A DNA stretch of 64,000 bases from Gentiana macrophylla (GCA_026214975.1 CM047817.1:58338246-58402245), one strand, 5' to 3'. Counted from the first letter of the stretch, positions 47,001-58,467 are shown. Numbers and translations: made by a program. Notes: a model not told the origin generated them from the sequence alone.

Positions 47001-47425
47001 GAAATTGTTGCTTCCAATATAACCTCCACTCAGTATGCTCTTGCTGACCTTGCTCTGGATGTAAAGGGGATCAAACAAGGAAACACAATGAAGGAAAAGT
47101 TCTAAAAGATCAACTTGAAGTCATTCACCAGAAACGTGATAAGCTTGCTGAGGCACCCAAGCCTGCTGAGGCTGCTAGAACACTTCAACCTTCTGTACAG
47201 GATCCTAAAATCACTGAGAGGATAACTCTACTGGAGCACAATGCAAGAAAGGATCACAGCTGTGGACACTAGGACTGAAATTATGGAGGGTCAACTGAAC
47301 AACCTAGTGCTCACACAGGAGAGTGTACATGGTTTTCTGTCCCGTTTTGTTGATGATGTCAATAAGGGGGAAGAGAGCCAAACAGCAGAAGCAAAAGAGG
47401 CTGCTAGAATTTTTGCTAAGAAAAG
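44085..47425 (+). pseudogene. E1 post-pol ORF (SIRE-type extra ORF)
   Basis: ATG at 44085 gives MAPKDEVHIGTMQSECKR; a frameshift near 44120-44150 moves into the frame that carries most of the protein. The N-terminal domain reads YVNVLEFWRNIVIHEGREAF, EISSDLLRSLFHF, KTILGFVGSLDTLSG, SMKFDWAGFFIHYMKK, similar in layout to the E2 ORF. A single TAG at 44743 interrupts it; the same frame then runs to 45591 with an Asp-rich patch and a Lys/Glu-rich, nuclear-signal-like region (KKKLGKGKQ) and repeated 'TEESQQT' style text. After frameshifts at about 45595, 46180 and 46440 it goes on through an acidic part to a coiled-coil-like region (46803-47400). No transmembrane segment is obvious. Function unknown; SIRE elements carry such ORFs, sometimes called envelope-like. 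Confidence 0.65.
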
Positions 47426-48055
47426 ATGGGAATCGGACAGAACGCAGAGATCAATGCCTTTAATGGCCAGCCAAATCAGAGGTTTGGAAATCAATTCACT
47501 GGCCAAGGCAACTTTCAAAACCAGGGTTTCCGTCAAAATCAAAATTTCAATTTCAATCGAAACCCTAGTTTCAATCAGAACCCGAACTTGAATGCTCCCA
47601 ATCTTAATCAAAGGTTCAATCAAAACTGGCCTAACTATTCAAATCCTTCATCTCAAAGTCAATCAAGCCACTTTCTCCCTGAAAATGTTCAAAACTCTCA
47701 AGGTCCATCTCACGTTGATGATCTGGAAGCTAGATTGGACTCCTATCAGAAGGAGCTGAAGGAGCAGAACAATAACTTCCAGAGGGAGCAAAATAATAAT
47801 ATCCAGTTGTTGATGAATTCGATCAAGCACCTTGAGAAGCAAATGGCTGACCAGCAAGCTTCTAGACCATCAGGGCAGATGCCCAACTTCACGGAGAGAA
47901 ATCCCAAAGGTGGTCATGTAGCTCATACTGATTTGAATCTTTGCCAATGCACTGACTTGGTTCCTTCACCTCCATACGGTGGAGGAGAGGCCAGTGCAAT
48001 GAACTTAAGAAGTGGTACTCAACTGAGTGGTCCCCCTAACCAGGGAAACCACTAG
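47426..48055 (+). pseudogene. Athila-like gag, C-terminal part
   Basis: An Asn/Gln/Phe-rich segment (NQGFRQNQNFNFNRNPSFN), a helical segment (ARLDSYQKELKEQNNNFQRE, IKHLEKQMADQQASRPSGQM), then MNLRSGTQLSGPP, the usual end of Athila gag before the protease. The N-terminal capsid part is absent because of the junction with E1. Confidence 0.8.
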
Positions 48056-48610
48056 CCCCTCCTGCCAGTGATAAGGCAGGAGGGGAAGTCGAGCACCTAC
48101 GCTCCTCTGCGCAAGGAAGTCCTCGTGTGGTCGCTCTCTCGAGAAGTGAAACACCAAGGATCCTCGTGTGGCTGATCCCCGAGGAATGAGAAATCAAGTG
48201 AAAGTCGTGGCTGATCCTCGAGGATCGAAAAGGAAAAGAAAGTCGTGGGTGATCCTCGACTACGAAAACTTCAAAAGTCTGCTCGTGGAAAGATCTCGAA
48301 GACAAAGCCGTTAGCGCATCTTCAAAGAAGGTTTTCTCTGAGAATGATCTTAAGCGCCTTCCATTTCCACCCGTAAAGAGCAACATCCCATTGAGCGAAG
48401 ATAAGAAGTATGAAAAGGTGCTTAATTTGTTGAAAAACACTCAAAGTTAATCTTCCATTGTCGAAGTTTTGGTTAAGATGCCTAAGTATACCAAGTTCAT
48501 TAAGGATGTTGTATCTTCCAAAAGAAATTATCGTAAATGGATCAAGCAGCTTGGTAAAGATCACGATGGTCAATTATCAAGACTTACCAACCAAGAGGGG
48601 CGACCTGTAA
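48056..48610 (+). pseudogene. Athila gag-protease linker with short repeats
   Basis: Between 48120 and 48270 the text 'cgtggctgatcctcgagga' recurs about four times with changes. It is followed by readable protease-upstream text: LPFPPVKSNIPLSEDKKYEK, then MPKYTKFIKDVVSSKR, as in Athila ('MPxYxKFLKDxLxxKR'). Confidence 0.65.
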
Positions 48611-49200
48611 ATTTGTGCTCACACTGCAGATGGGAGGACTAGTCTTCCCAAATTCCTTATGTGACCTGGGTGCATCCATCAGCTTGATGCCATTGTCTGT
48701 TTGCAATCAGCTTGGTTTAAAAAGTCTTCTAGAACCCACTACCATGAACTTGCAGTTCGCAGATAGATCTTCTAAGAAAGTAGAGGGAATCCTAAGAGAC
48801 GTATTAGTTCAAATAGATAGGTTTACCTTTCCAGTTGACTGGTACGTCTTAGATATTGAGAAAAGTGAAAATGTCCCTTTGATTCTTGGAAGACCTTTTC
48901 TATCTACAGCTAGAGCCCTCATCGATTGTGATGGTGGGCATGTGACCATTCGAGTTGGTGACCAGGAGGTGAGCTATAGTGTTTCAAAATCTATCAATAT
49001 ACCTTCTGGATCTCCAACCGGCTTTTCCGTTGAGGAGACTTCTGATGATTTCGATGACTTTATGGTTAAGCAAGTCATGGTCAGAGAATCAATATGAGCG
49101 ATTGATTGATAATCCGAATAATCATGGTGTGGTCAATCTAGATCGCTTAGCAAATGAATTTGAGGATGAGCTAAGAGAAGAAGCCTTGGCGAGGGACCAC
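48611..49200 (+). pseudogene. Athila-like protease
   Basis: LCDLGASISLMPLSVCNQLG contains the variant active-site region D-L-G-A-S of Athila/Tat proteases. Then FADRSSKKVEGILRDVLV, FPVDWYVLDIEK and PLILGRPFLSTARALID complete the fold. The frame is open from 48615 to 49097. The start of the domain is damaged. Confidence 0.88.
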
Positions 49201-50400
49201 TAAGTAAGCTCAACGATGTTGAGTTGAAGAGTGGCGATCTTAAATCAAGTCTAGAGGATCCTCCCGTAGATTTGGTATCAAGCCGTTGCCTAAACATCTT
49301 AAGTATGTGTTTTTAAGAGAAGGTGACAAGCTTCCTTGATCATATCTCGCCAAGCTATCTCGAATAGAAGAGCTTAAATCATTAAACGCCTTGCGCAAAA
49401 ATGAGAAAGCCTTTGGATGGCGGTGGGAGATAACCGAGGAATATCTCCCGACATCCAGTATGCACAAGATCAAGACTAGTGAGGGTGCTAAACGTAAAGA
49501 CAAACTCGCAGAGAAGGCTCAACCTCACATGCAAGAAGTAGTCAAGAAGGAAATCATTAAGCTTCTAGATATGGGTATCATATACGCCATTGTTGATAGT
49601 GAGTGGGTGTCCCCGACTGTAGTCCCCAAAAAGGGGGAATTACTATTGAGAAGAATGAGAAGGGAGAGGAGATAGCATTGAGGCTAGTTACAGGCTATAG
49701 AGTCCATTGACTACTGAAAACTCAATGAGGTCACAATGAAAGATCATTTCCCTTCCATTCATTGATCAAATGCTTGAGCGCTTAGCGGGCACGATTCTAA
49801 TATCGCTTCTGGATGGATATTCGTGATACTTCCGAATACCCATCGATCCTGTTGACCAAGAGAAGACCACTTTCACTTGCCCTTATGGTACATTCGCCTA
49901 CAAAGGATGCCATTTGGTCTATGCAATGCCCCTGCTACATTTCGAGGTGTATGCTAGCCATCTTTGACGGGTTAGTTGAAAAGTGCATGGAGATTTTTAT
50001 GGATGATTTCTCGTCTTTTTGGTCAATCCTTCGATGATTGCCTCGATAATCTTGATCGTGTTATCTAGGTGTGTGGAAAAGGACTTAGTGCTTAATTGGG
50101 AAAAATGCCATTTCATGGTCGATGAAGGGATAGTCCTTGGCCACAAAGTGTCACCAAAGGTATAGAAGTAGATAGGGCCAAGGTAGAAGCCATTGAGAAG
50201 ATGAGTTATCCTAAGAATGTACGCGCGAAGTCGAGGTTTCTCGGACATGTCGGTTTCTATAGGAGATTCATCCAAGATTTTTCCAAAGTAGCCAAGCCCC
50301 TATCTACTCTGCTCAAGGAAGACGTTGAGTTCAATTTCAAGAAAATCGCAAGCAAGCGTTTGAGGAGCTCAAGAATCGGTTAATATCCGCTCCAATTCTT
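49201..50400 (+). pseudogene. Athila-like reverse transcriptase
   Basis: Readable blocks: AQPHMQEVVKKEIIKLLDMG, SEWVSPTVVPKKGE, then damaged text (IALRLVTGYR), a broken middle region, MQCPCYISRCMLAIFDGLVE (from 'QCPATFQRCMxxIFxxxVE') and the catalytic MEIFMDDFSSF (FMDD near 49995-50006). It ends with GHVGFYRRFIQDFSKVAKPL. Frameshifts in several places. Confidence 0.85.
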
Positions 50401-50985
50401 ATATCGCGGACTGGAACTTGCCCTTGAGCTTATATGCGATGCATCCAACTATGCTTTGTTGGTGCGCTTTAGACAAATAATCGAAGGAAAGTTCCACCTA
50501 TCTACTACGCCACCACACGTTGAATCCTTCGCAGTTAACTATACGACTACCGGTGCGGAATTATTGGCCGTAGTGTTTGCTATGGACAAGTTCCGTAGTT
50601 ACTTGCTAGGTGCTCAAGTGGTCGTGTGGACTGATCACGCTGCTTTGCGGTATCTGATGACTAAAAAGGATGCTAAACCGCGCTTACTGCGTTGGATACT
50701 GAGCCTCCAAGAGTTTGACGTTCAAATTAAAGATAAAAAGGGCAGTGAAAACGTAGTGGCGGATCATGTTTCTAGGGTGTTAAGTGAGGAAAAGGGTGAT
50801 CTTGATGACATAGATCTTTACTTTCCTCTAGAAAACATCATGTTGATAGACGGTTGTCCTCCCGATGTTCCATGGTATTCTTCCATTGTGAACTACCTTC
50901 ATGCCCGTTACCTTGATCCTGAAATGTCTTATCAAGAGAAGAAGAAGTTCTTCTCTCGATATGAAATATTTCGCTTGGTATGAAC
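50401..50985 (+). pseudogene. Athila-like RNase H
   Basis: Text YTTTGAELLAVVFAMDKFRS (catalytic Glu), VVVWTDHAALRYLMTKKDA (catalytic Asp), LLRWILSLQEFDVQIKDKKG and ENVVADHVSRV. The first catalytic block (ICDASN near 50440) is in a shifted frame. Confidence 0.88.
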
Positions 50986-51600
50986 CTTATCTCGCTTAAG
51001 ATCCGCAAAGATGGTTTGCTTAGGAGATGCGTTCTCAATCCGAGCAACGTGAGATTATCGAGCAATGCCATAGTGGACCCACAGTGGTCACTTTGGTCCC
51101 TGGAAAACCGCTGCTAAAATCTTCCAATCCGGGTTCTATTGGCCTACGATCTTTAAGGATACTGAAGCCTTCAGAAAAGCTTGCGATAGATGTCAAAGAA
51201 CCGAACTCGACAAGGCGCTTTTGACATGCCCTTGAAACCCATCCTTGAATGCGAAGTCTTTGATGTTTGGGGCATCGATTTTATGGGACCATTCCCATCA
51301 TCTTGTGGCAACAAATACATCTTAGTCTGTGGTTGACTATGTTTCAAATGGGTGGAGGCAATTGCCACTCCTCACAATGATCATAAACGGTCATGGAATT
51401 TCTCAAGAAGAACATCTTTGTGAGGTTTGGATGTCCACGTGCCTTGATCGGTGATGAAGGACACACTTTTTTGCAACCGACCTTTGGAAAAAGTCTCGAG
51501 AAGTATGGTGTTCGCCATAAAATCGGCACACCATATCATCCGATGACTAGTGGTCGTTGAGCGAAGCAACCGTAGTCTTAAGAAAATCCTCGAGAAGACG
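50986..51600 (+). pseudogene. Athila-like integrase core
   Basis: The zinc region is broken (REIIEQCHSGPT near 51045). Core: [19 protein letters not shown] (first Asp), WVEAIATPHNDHK, RFGCPRALIGDEGHTF (second Asp), YGVRHKIGTPYHPMTSGR, then after a frameshift RSNRSLKKILEK with the nearby catalytic Glu at about 51558. Inactive through frameshifts. Confidence 0.82.
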
Positions 51601-52448
51601 GTGAATAGTCATAGAAAAGACTGAGTTCAAGTTGGACGATGTACTTTGGGCATATAGGATCGCCTATAAGACCCCTATGGGTACATCGCCATATCAAATG
51701 GTTTACGGTAAGCCATGCCATCCGCCAATGAGTTAGAGCAGAGCATGTATGATGGGCTCACGAAGTTTTTGAACTTCGATTACCAATCTGTGGGAAACAT
51801 CGATTGCGCGATTGCATGAGCCGGATGAATTTAGACTCCAGCTTATGAAAGCGCCAGGATTAGTAAAGAGAAGATGAAACTACTCCATGACGCCAAGATA
51901 AAGAAGAGAGAATTCCAAGTCGGCGAGCAAGTTCTCTTATACAATTCTAGGTTACATTTGTTTCTGGGGGAAGTTGAGAACACGTTGGTCCGGTCCTTTT
52001 GAGATTCTCCAAATCATTCCTGGAGGTGTTCTAGAACTACGCGGTTATCCAGACCAACCGTTTCGAGTTAATGGTCAAAGGTGCAAGCACTACATTGGTG
52101 AACCTAAAGAAAAACCTTTGATTGTTAAATTTCTCGATATTCTCGGATGTGGTGTTATAGAGGTCGATGAATTTGATGAGTTTTCATCCGATTTATTCTC
52201 CGAGAACGACGGTATTGGTTCATCAGCAGAAGTTCTAGCAGGTAGTTGGGATATGGAGGAGTATGAAAAAGAGCAAAAGCTTAAACGTCATCGAGGAATC
52301 GAGAAGAAAGAAATCAGCCATGGGGAAGATTAAACGAGTTTGGAAGGTTATAAAGATTTTACCCCATGTGTTAGATGTTGTTTCGCAGCCACACTACGGA
52401 CCGGAGCTTAAACGAGGAAGTGGTGGCGAGAAGGTTAAATGGCCTTGA
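51601..52448 (+). pseudogene. Athila-like integrase C-terminus and pol end
   Basis: Readable AYRIAYKTPMGTSPYQMVYG-like text (51655-51710), FQVGEQVLLYNSRL, then RTRWSGPFEILQIIPGGVLE, the GPF/Y module, and RVNGQRCKHYIGEPKEKP. A weak acidic tail follows to 52333. The basic frame to 52448 may be part of the tail. Confidence 0.78.
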
Positions 52449-53949
52449 TCCAGCCGAGCTTCAAATGTGTCGAGCTAACGACAATAACCATTAGCGCTAC
52501 TAGAGGCATCCTAGATATCCCTTATTATATTAGTTTCTTTCTTTAGTTATTTTTCCTTGTTCTAGTTGTTTTAATCTTATTAGGATTGTGTTGTTTTTGT
52601 CGATCACCCGTCCCTAGGCTTATAAAGGGTCGAAGTGTTGTTTTGCTTACGATTTCTCTTATCTTTATCTCTATCACTTTTGCGCGATATATGATATAAT
52701 CCCTTGTATCCCCAAGGTATTTCTTTGTTTTTCAAGTGTGCGGATATTTCGATAGCGATTGTGAGCTTTAGACGATTTCGCTTTTCCGGTGGATGGTCCA
52801 CGATCCTCATCGGATTCGTTGAGCATTTCTCGTGAGGTCGACCCACTTCCAGAATAGCTCCCTTTCGAACAACGAATCAGCTAAGTTTTCTGTTTCTTTT
52901 TATTTTTGCACACCATGAGGACATGCTGTAATTTAAGTGTGGGGGAGGGGATAAGTCGATATGTATCTATACATTTGCTTACATGATTTTATTTTTATGC
53001 AAAAATGAGCTAAATTTTAAAAATTTTGTTTTGTCTCGAGTGAGCAATGCATGTTTTTGCTCGGTTTGTTATATTCATTGATGCTGTATGCCGTATGTTC
53101 CGTAAGTTAGTTGTTTCACCCGACACTCTTTTTCACAAGCCATAGTAAATGATGAGCTATTTATAAAGTTATACCCCTTTTGATTAGTGATGTTTGATTC
53201 CTCATAAGTCATGTGCTTAGTGCTAATGTTCATATCGTGAGACTTATGATAGTTTGTATTTAGTTCCAAGTACGATGTACTGTGAATATCTAGAAGTTTG
53301 AATGTGATAAGTAATACGTAGCTAATGTCATTTGAAAAAGTTGAGTTAATAATGAATCAATAGTGTGTGTCGGAAGCTGGTCGATGATTTGAGTGCGGTA
53401 AGGCATTATCTCGAAAAGTTTTATTCCACTATGATGACCAAAAGCTCACGACAGTCAGAAGAAGCTGCTTTATGATTTGAGTAAGGTAGGGTATACCACG
53501 TATGTCCTATTCTGCTATGATGAGCAATAGCTTATTCTGATGTGTGTTTAAATGTGAAATCAATTGAATCTACTTAAGAATTGGTATGAAAAGAATGAAA
53601 TGAGACTTAGTTATCGTTAATCTTATCCCCAAAGATAAACCGATGGATATGTCGTAGGATTATCCTCTAAGTATGTCGGAAAGGTCTTAAATGTGTTCTA
53701 TCATCTTTTCCGGGATATGCTCCGCTTTGTAGTGTGCATCTTATAAGTATCTTTTATTACTAGTTTGAAGGGGGTATTAGCTAGTTTTGCTTGAAATATT
53801 CAAGTTTGGATTTAGTGGAAATTTGCTATGGTTATGCACACACACACGGGTGAACTTCTAATTTATTGACTATATGGTATATGTGTTGAGATGTTTATAT
53901 TCTTTCCGAGCCTTTATCTTGTTTTGTTTTGCTCGGGACAAGCAAAGTT
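52449..53949 (+). other. Non-coding 3' region of Athila-like element
   Basis: No protein frame. Contains an early purine run (GTGTGGGGGAGGGGATAAG, about 52938-52956) resembling a polypurine tract, about 1 kb before the one next to the LTR. Text near 53380-53520 shows an imperfect direct repeat around 'tgatttgagt..ggtaagg'. Confidence 0.45.
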
Positions 53950-53964
53950 TAAGTGTGGGGGAGT
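53950..53964 (+). other. Polypurine tract of Athila-like element
   Basis: TAAGTGTGGGGGAGT directly before the LTR start TGTTAAGGGTGA. Confidence 0.75.
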
Positions 53965-55692
53965 TGTTAAGGGTGATTTTGTAATGTTTTATAAGGATAT
54001 ATTTTATATCAATTCTCTCCATATTCGTATGTTTCTCATAGAAATCGAGCTTTATATTGAAATATCGAGCGAATGGTGTTTTTAATAGTTGAATTGCGAA
54101 ACGTAACGATTTATGTGCTTAAATTGTGATTTTATGTTATTTTGGGATTGTGTTACGCTTTGGTATATTTTCCTATGTTATAGATACATATTTTGGCAAG
54201 CAAGAGGATTAAATGATGAGGTTTTGCATGGAAGAGAAGTGAAATGGAAGGAAGATGGAGATAAAGCTTGGAATGAAGCTTTCAAGCAGCCGAACTTCCG
54301 ATGCAGTTCTTGATATGATATACACTGATTTGACTCTCGACCTCAAGAGAAGATTTGTAGGGCTTGAAGAGAGGATTCTATAGGATTTTGAATCACTTCA
54401 TTCCGACTTATGAGGCCCGAGATATGAGCACTACAAGTTTGGATGTTGTTGCTGAAACTAGTGGGAAATCCCGAAATATACTCGGGATACGACGGGCTAG
54501 TCAAAAAGGCGTTTTCTGAAGAAGAGTCCTTAATGAAATTTGTAGAGTTTTCCGAGAGCTTAATTATGACATTCGGATCATAATTTTTGGAGGTCTACAA
54601 CTCAAGAAATGAATTTTAGAAGTTTGAGTCCATTCTCAAACCAAATGTTCAGAAGGAAATCATGTACAGATTGGCGGACTCCAAGTGAACCAAATGTTCG
54701 AAAGCGTCCCAGCACCGCCATACTCCCACCGCCTTATTTCTCTATTTAAAGCAGCAGATTTTTCATCTCATACACACAATTTCGAACCCTAAACCCTAGG
54801 GAGCAGCCTGGCTGCGTTTTTATTCTATTTTCTTCCAGTTTATGCAATTAGATTCATAGATTAGATTAGCTACTTTTCATGTCTTTTTATTCATCAATTT
54901 CAAGTCTCACGAAGATGATAAGAGGCTAGACCTCTTTTGAACGAGCGGTGTGAAGCCTATCCGTCAACTATTCAGATTCGAATCGTGATTGTTTTGTGAG
55001 TTCTTTAACACAAGTTGTTTCTTTTATCATGTTTACATTGTTTATTGCGAATTATATCGAAAGATGTTTGCTTTTGTGTTTGTTTTATGTGATGAAAATC
55101 ATGTTAACTTTAGAACACCATGATAAAAGAGTAGATCTTTAATCTATAAAATGAAAGTTAATAGGTTAGATTTCTAGGTTAGAAACGTTAGAGTTTCCAC
55201 CTTTGTTTTGAAAAGCGTTAATCTTTAAATCGAAAGATAAAGATTGATAGGAGAACCATCTAAGAAATTAGAGGTCGTACTTAGATAAGGCAAATCACAA
55301 CTTGATTAGAATCACGAAATAATCTGAATAGGATCTCAATGTTGATAGGATAGGTGGATCAACTGTTCGCTCGCTTGTTATAACTTGATTCAAATCTCTT
55401 GAAACTTGAATTGTTTAGCTTTAGTTTACTTTTTCTCGAACTCTAGTTTAGTTAGTTTATCGCTTTCAATCTTTCCTAGCATTGGATTCATCTCTCTCTG
55501 TCTAGTTACTTTTATGCAATATTTGTTTAGGTTAGTTTTAAGTGACAATAATTAGTTAAAAACAAAAGCTAGGGTTCACAATGATCTAGTTCCCAGTAAG
55601 ATCGACCCGGCATTAGCCTCCATACTACGATCCTTGCACTTGAGGTTAACCGGTTTATTACTTGTTGTTTTGTATAGATAAAATCCGGGACA
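53965..55692 (+). repeat. 3' LTR of Athila-like element
   Basis: TGTTAAGGGTGATTTTG to AAATCCGGGACA, about 1728 bp. A TATA box (CTATTTAAAG, 54742-54751) is followed by a telobox-like AACCCTAAACCCTAGG (54785-54800). The end text 'gatcgacccggcattagcct' is typical of Tat/Athila LTR ends. The right end touches minus-strand Gypsy protease at 55693. Confidence 0.75.
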
Positions 55693-56210
55693 CTCTCCTA
55701 GGTCAAGGCTTTCATATATAGCACGGGCATTAAGATTACGCTAGCTCCCAAATCACATAAAACGCTAGGAAAATGAGTCGTACCAATAGTAATAGGAATA
55801 GTAAAACTACCCTTGTCTCTAACCTTCGGGGGAATTCTAGATTTAGCATCAAAAATAGCGGAACACTCTTCATTTAGGCAAACAGCCTCTTGCATTTTAC
55901 TCTTGTTAGTTAGTAATCCCTTTAAGAACTTACAATAAGAGGGCACGTTTGCAAGTGCTTCAAGAAAAGAAATGGTCAAGTCAATTTTTCGCAAAATCTC
56001 AATAAATCGGTTTTGTGCTTTATTCAATCAACTTTGTCTATGATTCTTAGGGGGAAAAGGGAGAGTGCTCAAATCGAAATATTTAGGAGAAGGAGGGATC
56101 ATACCTTTCTTACCTTTAGCGCGTGCGGAAGACGGCTCTTTCATTGGTTCTTTCCCTTCTCTTCTAGTTGATTCCTCCTCTTTCACATCAATAACCACAT
56201 AATCTCCCAT
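55693..56210 (-). pseudogene. Gypsy protease, minus strand, truncated
   Basis: After a basic Pro/Ser linker (SSARAKGKKGMIPPSPKY) the frame reads NRFIEILRKIDLTISFLEAL, CKFLKGLLTNKSKMQEAVCL, GSFTIPITIGTTHFPSVLCD, LGASVILMPVLYMKALT. The family active-site region CDLGAS is present. It stops at the junction 55692/55693 soon after. One stop separates linker and protease (near 56028). Confidence 0.87.
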
Positions 56211-56281
56211 AGCTTACGCCATTCCTCTCAACTTCCTTTTTCTTGACATACTTTTCATGATCTTCATCATCTTCAATCTCA

Positions 56282-58356
56282 TCAATATCGCCATCCATGG
56301 CCCCTCGCCGGTCTCAATAGAGCTCTTTTAGCTTTGTCTTCCCATAGGACTTTCTTTTCACCACTTGTCCTTAACACTTTACCACTTCGAGTTAAGATGG
56401 CGCTTACATTTCTTGGATTCTTTTCGGTGTTACTTGGTAAGATGCCTTTCAACTGTACATGTTCCACCACATGCCCAAATTGAGTCTCAAGATTTTTAAT
56501 TGCGGACCCATGTTTGAAGTTCATCTCAACCATGTCATTTTTTATCTCCGCAAAATTTTTGTTCATTTGCTCCAATATGACATCGGTTGCACTCTTTTGA
56601 GGTATAGGAGCCAAAGGCAGAGGGTTTTGATAAGTGCCAGAGCCTTGTTGAGTATACCCTTCTTGATGTTGCCTCTGGTGTGGAGGTTGATAAAATTTCC
56701 CTTGACAAGATTGACCATGATTTTGGCCTTGTCTATAACCTTGGTTTTGGCCTTGGTTTTGATTTCGGTTCCAACCTTGATTGTTGTTATTCCTCCAAGA
56801 ACCATCACCTTGACTTCCATAATTCCCTCTTTGACCTTGTCCTACAAAGCTTACATCTTGAGGTTCTTCATACGGTGACCCACTTTGTTGATCTCTCATG
56901 TATTGGCCTTGATTTGCATTTCGCAATTGATTTTGATATTGAGGCCTCGCATTCCATTGCTCCATCGAACAAATATTCATCATCCGCTTTGACAACTCAT
57001 TCATATTGTCTTGAGATCGAGTTCTAGGTTGTCCTTGATTTGAGGATTGTGGATAAGCCATATTTTGAGCCTTGGTCGTCATCCTACAATCCTTTGCCGA
57101 GTGTGATCCACTACAAATTTGGCAAAGTCTAGCAATCTCGTTCTCCTTTTGCAATCTCCCCAATTATTGTTCCATAGTTTGCACTTGGGCATGATATTGA
57201 TCACTTGTTTCAATTTCTTTCACTTCAACCAAAACCGGGCTTCTTACTCCTTGTCCCCTTTCTACTTGACGATATGTATTGCCTCGAGGTCTCAGAAATT
57301 TTCTCTATTTGGTTCATTGCTACTTCGGGCACCATACTCATAATATCTCCATTGCACGAAGCATGCAAGGTACTTTGATGAATTTGATCCAACCCCTTGA
57401 AGAAAGCATTAACTTCCTTATAGGATCTCAACCCGTGCCCCGGGCACCCTCTCAACAAAGCCTTAAACCGGTCCCATGTCTCATGTAGCTCTTCTCCTTC
57501 ATAAGCGTTGAATGACATGATGGACTCTTTCATATCCATGGTCTTTGATGGGGGATAATACTTGAGTAGAAAAGATTTAATTACCTCCTCCTATATGTGT
57601 AAAGAATCATTAGGCAATGAATCATACCACCGCTTAGCTTTCTCTTTCAAGGGGAACGGAAAAAGCATAAGTTTGAGCGCTTCATCACTACCCCATTGAT
57701 CTTTGTTGAGTTGACTTTTTGGAGAAAGTGGTCAATGAACAAGAGAGGGTTTTCCATGGCGGTTCCCTTGAATATAGCATTGTCTCCCAACAAAGGTATG
57801 CTTTTTCTATTCAATTCCAAATTATTGGCGGCCACCGGTGGCATTCGGATTGGACTGTGCCCTATGGTTGCCGTGGGAGCCATCACAAAGTCTCTACAAG
57901 TCAAACTGCCTTGATTTTGCTCTTGTTGACCGTTAAACTGATTAGGCATCGTGTTTGCACCTTGATTGTGAGCTTGATTTTCGTTCTGTTGGAATTGGTT
58001 CAACATCCATGCATTGAACTGTTGCATAACGAGGATATCCATTTGATTCCCTTGGGCCTCATGTTGAACATTATGTGGTATTGGCCCATTCACATTCCCA
58101 TAGTTATTTGCTTGTTCATTCCCACCTCCTTGTGCATTGTTGTTAACAAGAGCGGGTTTTGATTAGGGACCTCATTATTGTCCCCAAATTTCCTTCCAAT
58201 CCTTGTTCACCGCTTTGTGCCATACCGATTCCTCTCCCAAATCGCCCAAACTACTCTATTTGACAACCTCTTCTTGATTTGACAATTTGTACGCCTTGCG
58301 TAAGCCTCAATCCCGTCTATGTATGCCTCGAGTGTTGTTTGAGATCTCCGGGTCAT
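56282..58356 (-). pseudogene. Gypsy gag, minus strand
   Basis: ATG at 58356 gives MTRRSQTTLEAYIDGIEAYA. After frameshifts an Asn/Gln-rich part and a capsid-like core follow: FKGTAMENPLLFIDHFLQKV, SIMSFNAYEGEELHETWDRF, KALLRGCPGHGLRSYKEVNA (the Gypsy gag domain). A zinc knuckle of pattern CQICSGSHSAKDC lies near 57110, followed by a long Gln/Gly/Asn-rich region (56900-56600) and LKGILPSNTEKNPRNVSAIL. It would build the particle and bind RNA. Breaks occur near 58160, 57650, 57540 and 57165. Confidence 0.85.
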
Positions 58357-58450
58357 GCACTACAAAAAGCAAACAACAAGAAAACAATAAAATAAAACCT
58401 AGACACAAGCCTTCGGTTCACTTGCAAGATATCACAAATAGAACACAATT
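58357..58450 (-). other. 5' leader of minus-strand Gypsy
   Basis: Short T-rich leader between primer site and gag ATG on the minus strand. Confidence 0.6.
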
Positions 58451-58467
58451 CCCCGGCAATGGCGCCA
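58451..58467 (-). other. Primer binding site (Asp tRNA)
   Basis: Minus strand TGGCGCCATTGCCGGGG, one base from TGGCGCCGTTGCCGGGG, complementary to the 3' end of Asp tRNA, as in Athila/Tat elements. It lies three bases after the LTR end. Confidence 0.9.

Larger units (their letters stand above)
36166..47425 (+). mobile_element. Element E1: SIRE/Maximus-type Copia retrotransposon, 3' end missing
   Basis: 5' LTR, perfect primer site, gag, protease, integrase, reverse transcriptase and RNase H in Copia order, followed by a spacer and a long extra ORF. A large gag with two zinc knuckles plus a post-pol ORF fits the SIRE/Maximus lineage. The text changes at about 47425 into Athila gag, and no 3' LTR is found. 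Many internal stops make it inactive. Confidence 0.85.
47426..55692 (+). mobile_element. Athila-like Gypsy, plus strand, 5' end missing
   Basis: Gag end, protease, RT, RNase H, integrase, long 3' region, purine tract and 3' LTR in Gypsy order. There is no 5' LTR or gag N-terminus: the left edge joins E1 directly. Motifs such as LRSGTQLSGPP in gag and FMDDFS in RT fit the Athila/Tat branch. Confidence 0.8.

Noticed and set aside
56459..57027. Two plus-strand frames of 115-139 residues
   Set aside because: Antisense shadows of the Gln/Asn-rich minus-strand gag.
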